From Faecalibacterium prausnitzii (lineage in GTDB: Bacteria > Bacillota > Clostridia > Oscillospirales > Ruminococcaceae): a stretch of 64,000 nucleotides of DNA. Positions 33,650-45,549 of the stretch are shown one piece after another. A program made the position numbers and the translations under genes. The first letter of the stretch is position 1. Every line of letters begins with the position of its first letter. The notes below the pieces were generated by a model. It was not told the origin of the DNA, ran no database searches, and saw nothing but the letters and a program-made list of their open reading frames with translations. The stretch is taken from assembly GCF_003287495.1 (NCBI RefSeq), contig NZ_PRLE01000003.1:310001-374000 (forward strand), given 5' to 3'.

Positions 33650-36600
33650 TTACTTGTACAGATCGACCAGGCGAGTCAGGTGCTCGTAACGGTCGTTTGC
33701 AACCTGCTGGTTGCGCTCGAACAGGGTCTTTGCACGATCGGGGAATGCACGAGTCAGGCGGCTGTAACGGGTCTCGTTTGCCAGCAGTGCCTGATACTTC
33801 TCGTTGTCCACAGCCTTGGAGGTCAGAGTGAACGGGTTCTTGCCCTGAGCCTTGTTGGCCGGGTTGAAGGTGAACAGGTTCCAGTAACCAGCCTCAACTG
33901 CCTTCTTCATCTCGTTCTGGCAGTTGGTCATGCCGCCCTTAACACCGTGCAGCTCGCAGGGAGCGTAGCCGATGATCAGAGAGGGGCCGGGATATGCCTC
34001 AGCCTCTGCGATAGCCTTGACAGCCTGGTTCATGTTAGCGCCCAGAGCGATCTGAGCAACATAGATGTAACCATAGGTCATTGCGATCTCAGACAGGCTC
34101 TTCTTGCTGATTTCCTTACCAGCAGCAGCGAACTGGCAGACCTCACCAATGTTGGAAGCCTTGGATGCCTGTCCACCGGTGTTGGAGTACATCTCAGTAT
34201 CGAAGACCATGACGTTGACATCCTCGCCGGAAGCCAGGACGTGGTCCAGACCGCCGAAGCCGATGTCGTATGCCCAGCCGTCACCACCGAAGATCCAGAC
34301 GGACTTCTTGGCGATGAACTCCTTGCTCTTCAGGATCTCAGCGGACTCGGCGCAGCCAGCGGCAGCAGCCTTCTCCAGCTCAGCGATCAGAGCCTTAGCG
34401 GGGGCATCGTTCGCCTTGGTGTTGTTCTTGGTTGCCATGAACTCGTCAAAGGCAGCCTTCAGCTCAGCAGAAGCCTTGTCAGAACCAGCGACCTCAGCGA
34501 TGCGCTTGATCAGGTTCTCACGGACGGTCTTCTGGCCGAGGTACAGGCCCAGGCCGTGCTCAGCGTTATCCTCGAACAGGGAGTTGCACCATGCAGGACC
34601 ATGGCCGCTGTCCTTGTTGACGGTGTACGGAGAGATGGAAGCGGTACCGCCCCAGATAGAGGAGCAGCCGGTAGCGTTGGAGATGTACATCTTCTCACCA
34701 AACAGCTGGGTGATCAGACGTGCATAAGAAGTCTCGGCACAGCCTGCGCAGGAGCCAGAGAACTCCAGCAGCGGCTGGTTGAACTGAGAACCAATGACGG
34801 TATCGTCAGCAAACTTGCTGGGCTTCTTGGAGATGTTGGCGACGCAGTAGTCGAAGACTGCCTGCTGGTCTGCCTGGCTCTCCTGAGGAACCATAGCGAT
34901 AGCCTTGGTGGGGCAGACGGTGACACACTCGCCGCAGCCCATGCAGTCCAGAGGAGACACAGCCATCACAAACTTGTACTCGTTAGCGGGCTTGTTGTCG
35001 CGGCTCTTGGTCTGAGCAGGAGCCGCTGCCAGCTCGTCAGCGGTCAGCTGGAACGGACGGATGGTTGCGTGAGAGCACACGAATGCGCACTGGTTGCAGC
35101 CAACGCACTTGGAAGCATCCCACTCGGGGACATTGACAGCGGTGCCGCGCTTCTCATATGCAGAAGCACCCTGCTCCCACTCGCCGTTTGCATTTGCGAC
35201 GAAAGAGGAGACAGGCAGGCTGTCGCCATCCATACGAGCGATGGGCTCCATGACGTCGCGGATCTGCTTGACCAGATCTGCACGGCCACTCAGAGCCTTG
35301 GGAGCGGGATCGGCCTCGGGGTTGGACCAGGAAGCGGGGACGTCAACCTTGTGGATTGCGTCAACACCAGCATCGATCGCCTTCCAGTTCATCTCAACGA
35401 CGTCCTGGCCCTTCTTGCCGTAGCTCTTCTGAGCTGCCTGCTTCATGAAGTTGACAGCGTCCTCGATGGGCATAACGTCAGCCAGCTTGAAGAAAGCGGA
35501 CTGCAGGATGGTATTGGTGCGCTTGCCCATACCGATCTCGATTGCCTTATCGATTGCGTTGATGGTGTACAGCTGAATGTTGTTGTCAGCAATGTACTTC
35601 TTGGCCTCAGCGTTCAGGTGCTGGCCCAGCTCCTCATCGTTCCACTGGCAGTTGATCATGAACACGCCGCCGGGCTTGACATCCTGGACCATCTTCATGC
35701 CCATGTGGATGTAAGCGGGGTTGTGGCAGGCCACGAAGTCAGCCTGGTTGATGTAGTAGGGGCTGCGGATGGGCTTGTCGCCGAAACGCAGGTGGCTGAT
35801 GGTCACGCCGCCAGTCTTCTTGGAGTCATACTGGAAGTATGCCTGAACATACTTATCCGTGTGGTCGCCAATGATCTTGACGGAGTTCTTGTTCGCACCG
35901 ACAGTACCGTCGCCGCCCAGACCCCAGAACTTGCACTCCTTGGTGCCAGCAGCTGCGGTGATGGGAGCGGGCTTGACTTCCGGCAGAGACAGGAACGTGA
36001 CATCATCGGTGATGCCGAGGGTGAAGCGCTCCTTGGGAGCATCCTTCTCCAGCTCTTTGAACAGAGCGAAGATGGAGGACGGGGGAGTGTCCTTGCTGCC
36101 CAGACCGTAACGGCCGCCGGTCAGGATGACATCATTCTTGCCAGCCTCACGCAGGGTAGCTGCGACATCCAGGTACAGGGGCTCGCCCAGAGAGCCGGGC
36201 TCCTTGGTGCGGTCCAGAACTGCGACCTTCTTAGCGGTAGCAGGCAGGACCTTCAGCAGAGCGGAGGACACCCAGGGACGATACAGGCGGACCTTGATGA
36301 TACCGACCTTCTCGCCCTTAGCGTTCAGGTAGTCGATGACCTCGTCTGCGACATCGCAGACGGAGCCCATGGCCACGATCACGCGGTCAGCATCGGGTGC
36401 GCCGTAGTAGTTGAACAGGTCGTAGTTGGTGCCCAGCTTCTCGTTGATCTTGCCCATGTACTTCTCGACCACTGCGGGCAGAGCGTTGTACACGGAGTTG
36501 CAAGCTTCACGATGCTGGAAGAACACGTCGCCGTTCTCGTGAGAGCCGCGCATCTTGGGGTGCTCGGGGTTCAGAGCCTTGGCACGGAACTCCTCAACAG

Positions 36601-37195
36601 CCTTCATGTTGCACATTTCTTTCAGATCGGCGTAGTCCCACTTCTCGATCTTCTGGTACTCATGAGAAGTACGGAAGCCATCGAAGAAGTTCAGGAACGG
36701 AACCTTGCCCTCGATTGCTGCCAGGTGGGCAACAGGGGACAGGTCCATGACTTCCTGGACGCTGCTCTCGACCAGCATTGCGAAGCCGGTCTGGCGGCAT
36801 GCCATAACGTCGCTGTGATCACCGAAGATGTTCAGGGACTGGGTAGCAACGGTACGTGCAGAAACATCAAACACGCAGGGCAGCTGCTCCGCAGCGATCT
36901 TGTACATGTTGGGGATCATCAGCAGCAGGCCCTGAGATGCGGTGAAGGTGGTGGTAACAGCACCTGCACCCAGAGAGCCGTGCACAGCGCCTGCAGCGCC
37001 GGCCTCGGACTCCATCTCGACGACCTTGACCTGGTTGCCGAAAATGTTCTTCTGGCCAGCTGCGGACCACTGGTCCACGGAGTCAGCCATCGGAGAAGAC
37101 GGGGTAATGGGGTAGATAGCAGCCACGTCCGTGTAGGCATATGCTACATGGGCAGCAGCGGTATTGCCATCCATGGTTTGCTTTGCTCTAGGCAT
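33650..37195 (-). CDS. nifJ: Pyruvate:ferredoxin (flavodoxin) oxidoreductase
   Basis: 1181 residues, one-chain PFOR. N-terminal pyrimidine-binding domain (YTDVAAIYPITPSSPMAD), transketolase-like domain II (IGVRL-type GIIKVRLYRPW), gamma domain (GLGGDGTVGANKNSVKII), two [4Fe-4S] clusters (CVGCNQCAFVCSHATIRPF and CMGCGECVTVCPTKAIAM), then the thiamine-diphosphate domain with SCAGCAETSYARL, GCSSIWG and GGDGWAYDIGFGGLDHVLASG. It cleaves pyruvate to acetyl-CoA and CO2 and reduces ferredoxin, central to butyrate/acetate fermentation. AGGAAG precedes ATG 37195. Codon use is strongly biased, as expected for a highly expressed gene. Confidence 0.97.
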   Translation of the reverse strand: MPRAKQTMDGNTAAAHVAYAYTDVAAIYPITPSSPMADSVDQWSAAGQKNIFGNQVKVVEMESEAGAAGAVHGSLGAGAVTTTFTASQGLLLMIPNMYKIAAEQLPCVFDVSARTVATQSLNIFGDHSDVMACRQTGFAMLVESSVQEVMDLSPVAHLAAIEGKVPFLNFFDGFRTSHEYQKIEKWDYADLKEMCNMKAVEEFRAKALNPEHPKMRGSHENGDVFFQHREACNSVYNALPAVVEKYMGKINEKLGTNYDLFNYYGAPDADRVIVAMGSVCDVADEVIDYLNAKGEKVGIIKVRLYRPWVSSALLKVLPATAKKVAVLDRTKEPGSLGEPLYLDVAATLREAGKNDVILTGGRYGLGSKDTPPSSIFALFKELEKDAPKERFTLGITDDVTFLSLPEVKPAPITAAAGTKECKFWGLGGDGTVGANKNSVKIIGDHTDKYVQAYFQYDSKKTGGVTISHLRFGDKPIRSPYYINQADFVACHNPAYIHMGMKMVQDVKPGGVFMINCQWNDEELGQHLNAEAKKYIADNNIQLYTINAIDKAIEIGMGKRTNTILQSAFFKLADVMPIEDAVNFMKQAAQKSYGKKGQDVVEMNWKAIDAGVDAIHKVDVPASWSNPEADPAPKALSGRADLVKQIRDVMEPIARMDGDSLPVSSFVANANGEWEQGASAYEKRGTAVNVPEWDASKCVGCNQCAFVCSHATIRPFQLTADELAAAPAQTKSRDNKPANEYKFVMAVSPLDCMGCGECVTVCPTKAIAMVPQESQADQQAVFDYCVANISKKPSKFADDTVIGSQFNQPLLEFSGSCAGCAETSYARLITQLFGEKMYISNATGCSSIWGGTASISPYTVNKDSGHGPAWCNSLFEDNAEHGLGLYLGQKTVRENLIKRIAEVAGSDKASAELKAAFDEFMATKNNTKANDAPAKALIAELEKAAAAGCAESAEILKSKEFIAKKSVWIFGGDGWAYDIGFGGLDHVLASGEDVNVMVFDTEMYSNTGGQASKASNIGEVCQFAAAGKEISKKSLSEIAMTYGYIYVAQIALGANMNQAVKAIAEAEAYPGPSLIIGYAPCELHGVKGGMTNCQNEMKKAVEAGYWNLFTFNPANKAQGKNPFTLTSKAVDNEKYQALLANETRYSRLTRAFPDRAKTLFERNQQVANDRYEHLTRLVDLYK

Positions 37196-37473
37196 TTTTC
37201 TTCCTCCATTGTTCAGAATTTGGTACCTTTTGCGCGGGGCAATTGCGCCCCGGCGGGGCCGGAGAACCCCAGAAAGGCACTATTGCTCATATATTATATT
37301 AGCAAATTCCGTCCCAGAAGTAAATGCAAACCAGCTGGCAAAACACAACAAAAATTCAAGATTTTTTTTGGTTGTTTTTGATGGATGTGTCCTTTGTGGA
37401 ATCCAGCAGACTGACATGCTAACGTTTTATTAAGATAACCCCGTGGTTTCTGAACAAATTCTTAATTTTGGAA
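37196..37473. other. Divergent intergenic region nifJ / NUDIX
   Basis: A TATAAT-like element on the minus strand (37293-37298) may belong to a nifJ promoter, but no good -35 matches. No gene seen. Confidence 0.35.
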
Positions 37474-37503
37474 TTGACAAGCCCGTGGCAGTTGCCGTAA
37501 ACT
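37474..37503 (+). promoter_or_regulatory. Promoter of the NUDIX/pseudouridine synthase pair
   Basis: TTGACA (37474-37479), 18-base spacer, TAAACT (37498-37503), about 38 bases before the ATG. Confidence 0.65.
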
Positions 37504-37540
37504 GGACACAGACTACCATGGAAACGGAGAGGAAAAAGCA

Positions 37541-38095
37541 ATGGATTCTGCGGTACATTATGAGAAAACACTTTCCAGTGAAGTGATTTTTGAGGGCCGG
37601 GTCATCACCCTGACCAACGATGTGGCCCTGCTGGAAAACGGCGAGACCGCCGGCCGGGAGGTGGTGCACCACCACGGCGGTGCCTGCATCCTGCCCTACT
37701 TTGAGGATGGCACCATCTGCATGGTGCGGCAGTTCCGCTACGCCATGCAGCAGGAGCTGTGGGAGCTGCCCGCCGGCAAGCTGGAAAAAGGGGAGGACCC
37801 GTTCCTCGCCGCCCAGCGGGAGCTGGAAGAAGAGTGCGGCCTGACCGCCGACCACTACACCTCTCTGGGCCAGTTTTACCCCACCGTGGGCTATGACACG
37901 GAGATCATTTATATGTGGGTGGCAACAGGCCTCCACAAAACGCAGATGCACCTGGACGATGACGAATTCCTGACGCCGGACCGCGTCCCGCTGCAAAAGG
38001 CTTACGAAATGGTCATGAGCGGGGAGATCAAGGACGGCAAGACCATTGCAGGCGTGCTCAAGCTCAAGGCCCTGCTGGATGAGGGCAAGCTGTGA
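37541..38095 (+). CDS. NUDIX hydrolase, ADP-ribose pyrophosphatase type
   Basis: 184 residues. The Nudix box is complete: GKLEKGEDPFLAAQRELEEECG (G-x5-E-x7-RELEEE-x-G). The N-terminal strand region (VIFEGRVITLTNDVALLENG) and VRQFRYAMQQELWELPAG match ADP-ribose pyrophosphatases of the NudF type. It would cleave ADP-ribose to AMP and ribose-5-phosphate. GAGAGGA precedes ATG 37541. Its stop overlaps the next gene's GTG (GTGA), so the two are coupled. Confidence 0.92.
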   Translation: MDSAVHYEKTLSSEVIFEGRVITLTNDVALLENGETAGREVVHHHGGACILPYFEDGTICMVRQFRYAMQQELWELPAGKLEKGEDPFLAAQRELEEECGLTADHYTSLGQFYPTVGYDTEIIYMWVATGLHKTQMHLDDDEFLTPDRVPLQKAYEMVMSGEIKDGKTIAGVLKLKALLDEGKL

Positions 38096-38799
38096 GTTTT
38101 ATCATCTATGAAGACGATGCCCTTGTAGTGCTGGACAAGCCCGCCGGGTGCTCCAGCGAAGAGGGCGTGCCTCAGCGGCTCCGGGAGCAATGGGGGAAGC
38201 CGGACGCTTACGTCGGCGTCATCCACCGTCTGGACACCGGCGTCTCGGGCCTGATGGTCTATGCAAAGACCCCGCAGGCGGCAGCGGCCCTGAGCCGTCA
38301 GGTAACGCGGAGCCAGGAGGCCTATGCCGTGCAGGATGGCCGGGCCGAGGGGACACCCGCCGCTCCCCGTTTTATCAAACAGTACCGGGCTGTGATTGCA
38401 GGCGGCCCGGACGAAGCGCTCCCCGCTGAGGGTACGTTGCGGGATCACCTGTTCAAGGACAGCCGGAAAGGCCGGGTCTTCCCGGTCAGCCGCCCCCGCA
38501 AGGGTGTGAAAGAAGCTGTACTGGAGTATCGCATTGCGGCCACGGCAGAAGATGGAGCGTTCAGTCTGGCGGACATCACCCTCCACACCGGGCGGACCCA
38601 TCAGATCCGGGTGCAGTTTGCCTCCCGGAAGCATCCGCTCTGGGGCGATGGCAAGTACGGCAGCCGCGCCAAGGGGGCCATCGCCCTGCAGAGCGCCCGG
38701 CTGCAGTTCTTCCACCCGGTGAGCGGAGAGAAGATGGAATTCGCGTTGGCCATGCCAGCAGGGGAACCGTGGGATTTGTTCAGAGCGCTGTCCCGGTAA
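38092..38799 (+). CDS. RluA-family pseudouridine synthase
   Basis: 235 residues starting at GTG overlapping the NUDIX stop. Family signatures: VVLDKPAGCSSEEG, catalytic-Asp motif HRLDTGVSGLMVYAKT, and LHTGRTHQIRVQFASRKHPLWGD near the C-terminus. No S4 domain precedes the catalytic domain, so it resembles small RluA/YabO-like enzymes; target uridine (rRNA or tRNA) not determinable. Confidence 0.92.
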   Translation: MSFIIYEDDALVVLDKPAGCSSEEGVPQRLREQWGKPDAYVGVIHRLDTGVSGLMVYAKTPQAAAALSRQVTRSQEAYAVQDGRAEGTPAAPRFIKQYRAVIAGGPDEALPAEGTLRDHLFKDSRKGRVFPVSRPRKGVKEAVLEYRIAATAEDGAFSLADITLHTGRTHQIRVQFASRKHPLWGDGKYGSRAKGAIALQSARLQFFHPVSGEKMEFALAMPAGEPWDLFRALSR

Positions 38800-38800
38800 C

Positions 38801-38860
38801 ACCTCTCAGTCTGCTTCGCAGCCAGCTCCCCTTGAAAGGGGAGCCCTTGGCATATCGGGT
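38801..38860. repeat. Palindromic intergenic repeat, copy B (half-element)
   Basis: ACCTCTCAGTC head followed by CTGCTTCGCAG and CTCCCCTTGAAAGGGGAG hairpins and GCCCTTGGCA. Same head and layout as copies A and F. Confidence 0.6.
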
Positions 38861-38929
38861 AATTTTTTCTTATCGCCTGCGGCTCCAAAGCAGCCGGGCC
38901 CTGCTGTTTTGATTAGAGGGATCATTACT

Positions 38930-39607
38930 ATGGAACAATACAAAACTGATGCTGAAATTTACGAGGTGCTGGAGCGGGAGATCATTGACCTGACCATCCG
39001 GCCGGGCAGCTCCCTGAGCGAGAACCCGCTCTGCGCCCGCTTTGGGGCCCCCCGCACCCTCATCCGGGTGGTGCTGCAAAAATTGCAGGAAAAGGGGCTG
39101 GTGAAGATCGTGCCGTACAAGGGCACTACCGTTACCCGGCTCAACCGGGAGATCGTGGATGAGCTCATCTATGAGCGCACCGCCGTGGAGGCCCGGGTGC
39201 TGCGGGATTTCGCGCCCCACTGCACGCCGGAACAGCGGGCTCTCATCCGCCGCCGGGCCGACGCCTACGCGGCCCTGGCCCAGGCCGAAACGCCGGACTA
39301 TAACCGTCTGTACGAGGCAGACCGCCTGCTCCATGAGACCTGGTTTGCCGCCATGGGCAAAATGTACCTCTTTCGCACGCTGCAGAACGCTCACGCCGAT
39401 TACAGCCGCTTCCGGATGCTGGACACCATCACCAGCGGCGGGCTGGCGGAGGTCATCGCGGACCACCAGAACCTGATCGACGCCATTGAGCGGTGCGACC
39501 TGGCCGCCTTTGAGCCGCTGGTGGAGCGCCATCTCTACGGCGGCATCCGCCGCCTGGGCTCCCGGCTCACGGAAGAATACGCCGATTATTTTGAGCCGGA
39601 AAAATAA
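38930..39607 (+). CDS. GntR family transcriptional regulator (FadR/FCD type)
   Basis: 225 residues from ATG 38930 (AGAGGG nine bases upstream; TTG 38909 rejected). Winged HTH: AEIYEVLEREIIDLTIRPGSSLSENPLCARFGAPRTLIRVVLQKLQEKGLVKIVPYKGTTVT; then an all-helical FCD-type ligand domain (VDELIYERTAVEARVL; LHETWF; H-rich RHLYGG). Effector unknown. Flanked by a repeat upstream and a parS-like site and terminator downstream; neighbours suggest no clear target. Confidence 0.88.
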   Translation: MEQYKTDAEIYEVLEREIIDLTIRPGSSLSENPLCARFGAPRTLIRVVLQKLQEKGLVKIVPYKGTTVTRLNREIVDELIYERTAVEARVLRDFAPHCTPEQRALIRRRADAYAALAQAETPDYNRLYEADRLLHETWFAAMGKMYLFRTLQNAHADYSRFRMLDTITSGGLAEVIADHQNLIDAIERCDLAAFEPLVERHLYGGIRRLGSRLTEEYADYFEPEK

Positions 39608-39616
39608 TGCAGAAAT

Positions 39617-39632
39617 TGTTCCACGGGGAACA
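39617..39632. other. parS: parS-like site 1
   Basis: TGTTCCACGGGGAACA, one base from the palindrome TGTTCCACGTGGAACA, lying ten bases after the GntR gene and before its terminator. Confidence 0.7.
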
Positions 39633-39636
39633 TCAT

Positions 39637-39677
39637 CAAAAGGAGTCCTGTGCGTTCAACCGCACAGGACTCCTTTT
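39637..39677 (+). terminator. Bidirectional terminator between gntR-type gene and mntP
   Basis: Perfect 17-bp stem AAAAGGAGTCCTGTGCG and complement, TTTT after it. Confidence 0.9.
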
Positions 39678-39687
39678 GTATCTGTAT

Positions 39688-40272
39688 TTAGCCGAACACG
39701 CCCGAAATAAAAATCTCCAACCCAATGCCGATGAGGATAACACCACCCAGGATGGAGGCTTTGCCGGAGAGTTCGGTGCCAAACTTTTTGCCAAGGCTCA
39801 AACCTGCCTCACAGAGGAAGAACGTGACCGCTGCCACGATGAGGGAACAGACCAGTGCCATCAGCCAGCCGTACTCCGAGATGGTGAAGCCGACGGAAAG
39901 AGCGTCGATACTGGTGGCCACGCCCTGCATAAAGAGAGCACCGGCGCTCAGCTCGGCGGTTTCCTCGGCTTCCTCGCCCTTGATGCCCTCCAGAAGCATC
40001 TTGCCGCCGATATAGCCCAGCAGGGCCAGCGCGATCCAGGGGATAAACTTTTCAAAGGCCGAGAATAACTCCACGATGGTGTGGACGCAGAGCCAGCCCG
40101 CCATAGGCATAACAGCCTGAAAAACGCCAAAGGTCCCTGCAATGATGGCACCCCGGCGGCGGGACATGTAGGGGTCATGCAGGCCGTTGGCCAGCGAGAC
40201 CGAGAATGCATCCATGGCAAGGCCTACGCCCAACAGGGCGCTGTTGAGGAAAAAGACGAAACTCCACTCCAT
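39688..40272 (-). CDS. mntP: Manganese efflux pump MntP
   Basis: 194 residues, six membrane segments. Two repeats carry the signature acidic motifs: GVGLAMDAFSVSLANGL and GVATSIDALSVGFTISE, as in MntP (YebN, DUF204). Exports Mn2+. ATG 40272 lies nine bases after AGGAGG. The gene is controlled by a yybP-ykoY riboswitch with an intrinsic terminator in a long leader, and a palindromic repeat has inserted between the terminator and the ribosome-binding site. Confidence 0.94.
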   Translation of the reverse strand: MEWSFVFFLNSALLGVGLAMDAFSVSLANGLHDPYMSRRRGAIIAGTFGVFQAVMPMAGWLCVHTIVELFSAFEKFIPWIALALLGYIGGKMLLEGIKGEEAEETAELSAGALFMQGVATSIDALSVGFTISEYGWLMALVCSLIVAAVTFFLCEAGLSLGKKFGTELSGKASILGGVILIGIGLEIFISGVFG

Positions 40273-40321
40273 AAAAATTGCCTCCTGAAATTGACCGGAA
40301 ATCAGTGGTTTTTCTGCGGTT

Positions 40322-40383
40322 GCTCTCTCCGTCATTGCCGCGCAGTGACAGCTCCCCCAGAGGGGTGAGCGTTGCGAGGAACT
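40322..40383. repeat. Palindromic intergenic repeat, copy C (in the mntP leader)
   Basis: Degenerate copy: CTCTCCGTCATTGC head, CAGTGACAGCTCCCCCAGAGGGGTGAGC body. Lies between riboswitch terminator and mntP. Confidence 0.5.
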
Positions 40384-40391
40384 TTGGATCG

Positions 40392-40434
40392 AAAACAAAA
40401 ACCCGGAATTGGCGCGCAACGTCCAATTCCGGGT
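40392..40434 (-). terminator. Riboswitch-controlled intrinsic terminator
   Basis: Perfect ACCCGGAATTGG/CCAATTCCGGGT stem followed by TTTTTGTTTT on the minus strand; sits downstream of the aptamer, 120 bases before mntP. Confidence 0.9.
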
Positions 40435-40479
40435 CATTTTTTTACAAACTGACTCCATGTGCCGGGCGTTGGTACGCGC

Positions 40480-40592
40480 GCCAAAACACATGAGTCTCGC
40501 AAATGAAAGCAAGCCAGACCGCGACCAAGCGGCCATTGTGTTGACTTGCTGCACTCCTGCAAAGTGCCTGCTACTCCCCCATGGGTATTTGT
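40480..40592 (-). promoter_or_regulatory. yybP-ykoY manganese riboswitch aptamer
   Basis: On the minus strand GGGGGAGTAGC, then GTCAACAC with TGG further on, and CGAGACTCATG at the 3' side, the hallmark conserved loops of yybP-ykoY. The class senses Mn2+ and turns on efflux genes; its position upstream of mntP and the following terminator agree. Probable promoter: TAGACT, 17 bases, TAAAAT (40605-40633), with GTTAGCCT (complement of 40633-40640) abutting the -35. Confidence 0.9.
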
Positions 40593-40648
40593 GATTGTTC
40601 GCTCATTTTATCACATTCCCCATGCGAAGTCTAGGCTAACTTCTGCAT

Positions 40649-40760
40649 TCCTCTCTTGGGCTCCCCTGCCAGGACAGACTCCCTCCGGCCGGAGGGAGAT
40701 GTCGCGCCAGCGACAGAGGGAGGATCGCTGGACGCGCCAGAGCGCGGCCTGAGAGGTTTT
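40649..40760. repeat. Palindromic intergenic repeat, copy D
   Basis: CCTCTCTTGGGCTCCCCTGCC at the left, CTCCCTCCGGCCGGAGGGAG palindrome in the middle, GGCCTGAGAGGTTTT at the right. Same terminal sequence as copy A. Confidence 0.6.
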
Positions 40761-40862
40761 ATTTTATCGCAATTTTCATAAATAGTGCCTATCAAAACGG
40801 CATATTTGCGATATGCAGTTTGCGGATGTTGCTTGTGCGTTAAAAACGCAAACTGCTATAAA

Positions 40863-43442
40863 TCATTCTTCGGCGTTATTTTCTGCTTCCGGCACTTCGG
40901 CGGCGGAGGCCTCATCGGCGGCCTCCATGGCGGCCAGCTGCTCCGCGGTGGGCTCATCGCCCTCCTCAGCCTCGATGGTCTCGGTCTGGGCCTCGTCGTC
41001 GTGGTCGGTACGGGCCAGCACCATGACCTTGTCGTTCTCGCCCAGACGCATGACCCGGACACCGGAGCCATAGCGGCTCTGGACGGGGATCTCGTTGGCG
41101 TGCAGGCGGATGATGATGCCCTCCTGGCTGCTCAGCAGCACGTCGTCCACATCGTCCACGATCTTGACGGCGGCGACTTTGTCCTTGGAGACATCGTAGT
41201 TGCGGATGCCCTTGCCGCCGCGCGCGGTAATACGGTAGGTATCGATCTCGGAGCGGCGGCCCTTGCCGTTCTCGGTCACGGTGAGCACCGTGCCGCCTTC
41301 GCGGCAGATGCAGACGCCGATGACTTCATCGCCCTCGGCCAGCTTGATGGCCCGGACGCCATGGCCTCCGCGGCCCATGGGGCGGGCGTCCTCTTCATTG
41401 AAGCGGATGGCCTGGCCGTTGCGGGTGGCAACGATCAGCATATCGTGGCCGGAGGTCAGGCGGGTCCATGCCAGAGAGTCGCCCTCGTTCAGCGCGATGC
41501 CGATGAGGCCGCTCTTGCGGATGTTGGCGTACTGCTCCAGCGGGGTGCGCTTGATGAGGCCCTGCTTGGTGACCATGGTGACGAAACCGCCCTCCTGGTC
41601 TGCATCTGTATGCTGGCAGAGCATGTTGGTAACCTTTTCGCCCTCGGCCAGCTGCAGCAGGTTGACAATGTTGGTGCCCTTGCTGGTACGGCTGCCCTCG
41701 GCGATGGTATAGCCTTTCTGGCGGAAGAGGCGGCCCTTATCGGTGACAAAGAGGACATAATCGTGGGTGGAGCCGACAAACATCTCCTGCACGATATCTT
41801 CTTCCTTGCGGGTCATGCCGGAAATGCCGCGGCCGCCGCGCTTCTGGGCCTGATAGGTGGCCTTGAGCTGGCGCTTGATATAGCCTGCCTCGGTGAGGGT
41901 GTAGACACACTGCTCCTCGGCGATGAGGTCTTCGATGTCCACCTCGCCGCTGACGGTCTCGATCTCGGTGCGGCGCTCGTCGCCAAACCGCTTCTTCATC
42001 TCCAGCAGCTCGTTCTTGACGATCTCCAGCACCCGGGCGTCGTTGGCCAGGATATCTTCCCAATCCTCGATCTTTGCCTGCAGGGCACCCAGCTCTTCCT
42101 CGATCTTTAAAATTTCGAGGCCGGCCAGACGGCCCAGCTGCAGTTTGACGATCGCGTCTGCCTGCGGGTCATCAAAGCCGAACTGCTCCATGATGGCAGC
42201 CTTTGCCTCCGACATGCCGCCCTTGCAGGCGCGGATGGTGGCGATCAGCTCATCCACGATGTCGGTAGCCTTTTTCAGGCCCTCCAGGATATGGGCGCGC
42301 TCCTTGGCCTTTTTCAGGTCATACTGGGTACGGCGGCGGACGATCTCGTCCTGGAACTCGACGTACTTCTGGATCATCTGCTTCAGGGTCAGGACCTTGG
42401 GCACCTTGTGGTCAATGGCCAGCATGATGACACCCACGGTATCCTGCAGCTGGGTATACTGGTACAGCTGGTTCAGCACCACCTGGGGGTTGGCGTCCTT
42501 GCGGACGTCAATGACGATCCGCATTCCCTTGCGGTTGGTCTCATCGTTCAGGTCACTGATGCCCTCAATGCGCTTGTCTTTTACGAGGTCCGCAATGTTC
42601 TCAATGAGGCGCGCCTTGTTGACCATATAGGGGATCTCGGTGACGATGATCTGGGCGCGGCCGTTCTTCTTTTCCTCAATGGTGGCGCGGCCGCGCAGGG
42701 TGATCTTGCCGCGGCCGGTGGCGTAGGCGGCACGGATGCCGCTGCGGCCCATGATAATGCCGGCAGTGGGGAAGTCCGGGCCCTTGATATACTCCATCAG
42801 GCCGGGCAGGTCGATGTCCGGGTTGTCGATATAGGCCACACAGCCGTCAATGACCTCGCCCAGGTTGTGGGGCGGGATGTTGGTGGCCATACCAACCGCA
42901 ATGCCCTGGCTGCCGTTGACCAGCAGGTTGGGGAAGCGGCTGGGCAGGACGCTGGGCTCTTTCTTGGTCTCATCAAAGTTGGGGTCCCAGTCGATGGTGT
43001 CCTTGTCGATATCGGTCAGCATCTCCACGGCCATCCGGCTCATGCGGGCCTCGGTGTAACGGTAAGCAGCCGGGGGGTCGCCATCGACCGAACCAAAATT
43101 ACCCTGGCCATCCACCAGCGGGTAGCGCAGGGAGAAATCCTGTGCCAGACGGACCATTGCGTCGTAGACCGACGCGTCGCCGTGGGGGTGGTAGGAGCCC
43201 AGCACGGCACCAACGGTGTCGGCGGACTTGCGGTAGGGGTGGCCGGGATCATTTCCACGCTCATGCATGGTGTAAAGGATGCGGCGGTGGACCGGCTTCA
43301 GGCCGTCCCGCACGTCCGGCAGGGCACGGGCCACGATGACCGACATGGAGTAATCCAGAAAGGCTGTCTCGATCTCTTTCTTGACATCCCGAATGATCAT
43401 CTTGGTACCGCTGCCCGGTATCATCACATAATCTTCTTCCAT
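40863..43442 (-). CDS. gyrA: DNA gyrase subunit A
   Basis: 859 residues. Winged-helix with the quinolone region [14 protein letters not shown] (the position equal to E. coli Ser83 is Ala, Asp87 is Asp) and the active-site Tyr in [10 protein letters not shown]. Six beta-propeller repeats follow, including the GyrA-box region [12 protein letters not shown], and an acidic C-terminal tail ([23 protein letters not shown]). With GyrB it supercoils DNA. ATG 43442 is 25 bases after the gyrB stop, so the pair is one operon. Confidence 0.98.
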   Translation of the reverse strand: MEEDYVMIPGSGTKMIIRDVKKEIETAFLDYSMSVIVARALPDVRDGLKPVHRRILYTMHERGNDPGHPYRKSADTVGAVLGSYHPHGDASVYDAMVRLAQDFSLRYPLVDGQGNFGSVDGDPPAAYRYTEARMSRMAVEMLTDIDKDTIDWDPNFDETKKEPSVLPSRFPNLLVNGSQGIAVGMATNIPPHNLGEVIDGCVAYIDNPDIDLPGLMEYIKGPDFPTAGIIMGRSGIRAAYATGRGKITLRGRATIEEKKNGRAQIIVTEIPYMVNKARLIENIADLVKDKRIEGISDLNDETNRKGMRIVIDVRKDANPQVVLNQLYQYTQLQDTVGVIMLAIDHKVPKVLTLKQMIQKYVEFQDEIVRRRTQYDLKKAKERAHILEGLKKATDIVDELIATIRACKGGMSEAKAAIMEQFGFDDPQADAIVKLQLGRLAGLEILKIEEELGALQAKIEDWEDILANDARVLEIVKNELLEMKKRFGDERRTEIETVSGEVDIEDLIAEEQCVYTLTEAGYIKRQLKATYQAQKRGGRGISGMTRKEEDIVQEMFVGSTHDYVLFVTDKGRLFRQKGYTIAEGSRTSKGTNIVNLLQLAEGEKVTNMLCQHTDADQEGGFVTMVTKQGLIKRTPLEQYANIRKSGLIGIALNEGDSLAWTRLTSGHDMLIVATRNGQAIRFNEEDARPMGRGGHGVRAIKLAEGDEVIGVCICREGGTVLTVTENGKGRRSEIDTYRITARGGKGIRNYDVSKDKVAAVKIVDDVDDVLLSSQEGIIIRLHANEIPVQSRYGSGVRVMRLGENDKVMVLARTDHDDEAQTETIEAEEGDEPTAEQLAAMEAADEASAAEVPEAENNAEE

Positions 43443-43467
43443 TTGTTCCTCCGTGGATTTCTACAGG

Positions 43468-45537
<2,070 letters not shown>

Positions 45538-45549
45538 CTATTTGTATAA

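Noticed and set aside
33680-37381. 1233-codon plus-strand frame opposite nifJ
   Set aside because: Leu/Val/Asp-rich shadow of a strongly biased highly expressed gene; nifJ on the minus strand has all catalytic motifs.
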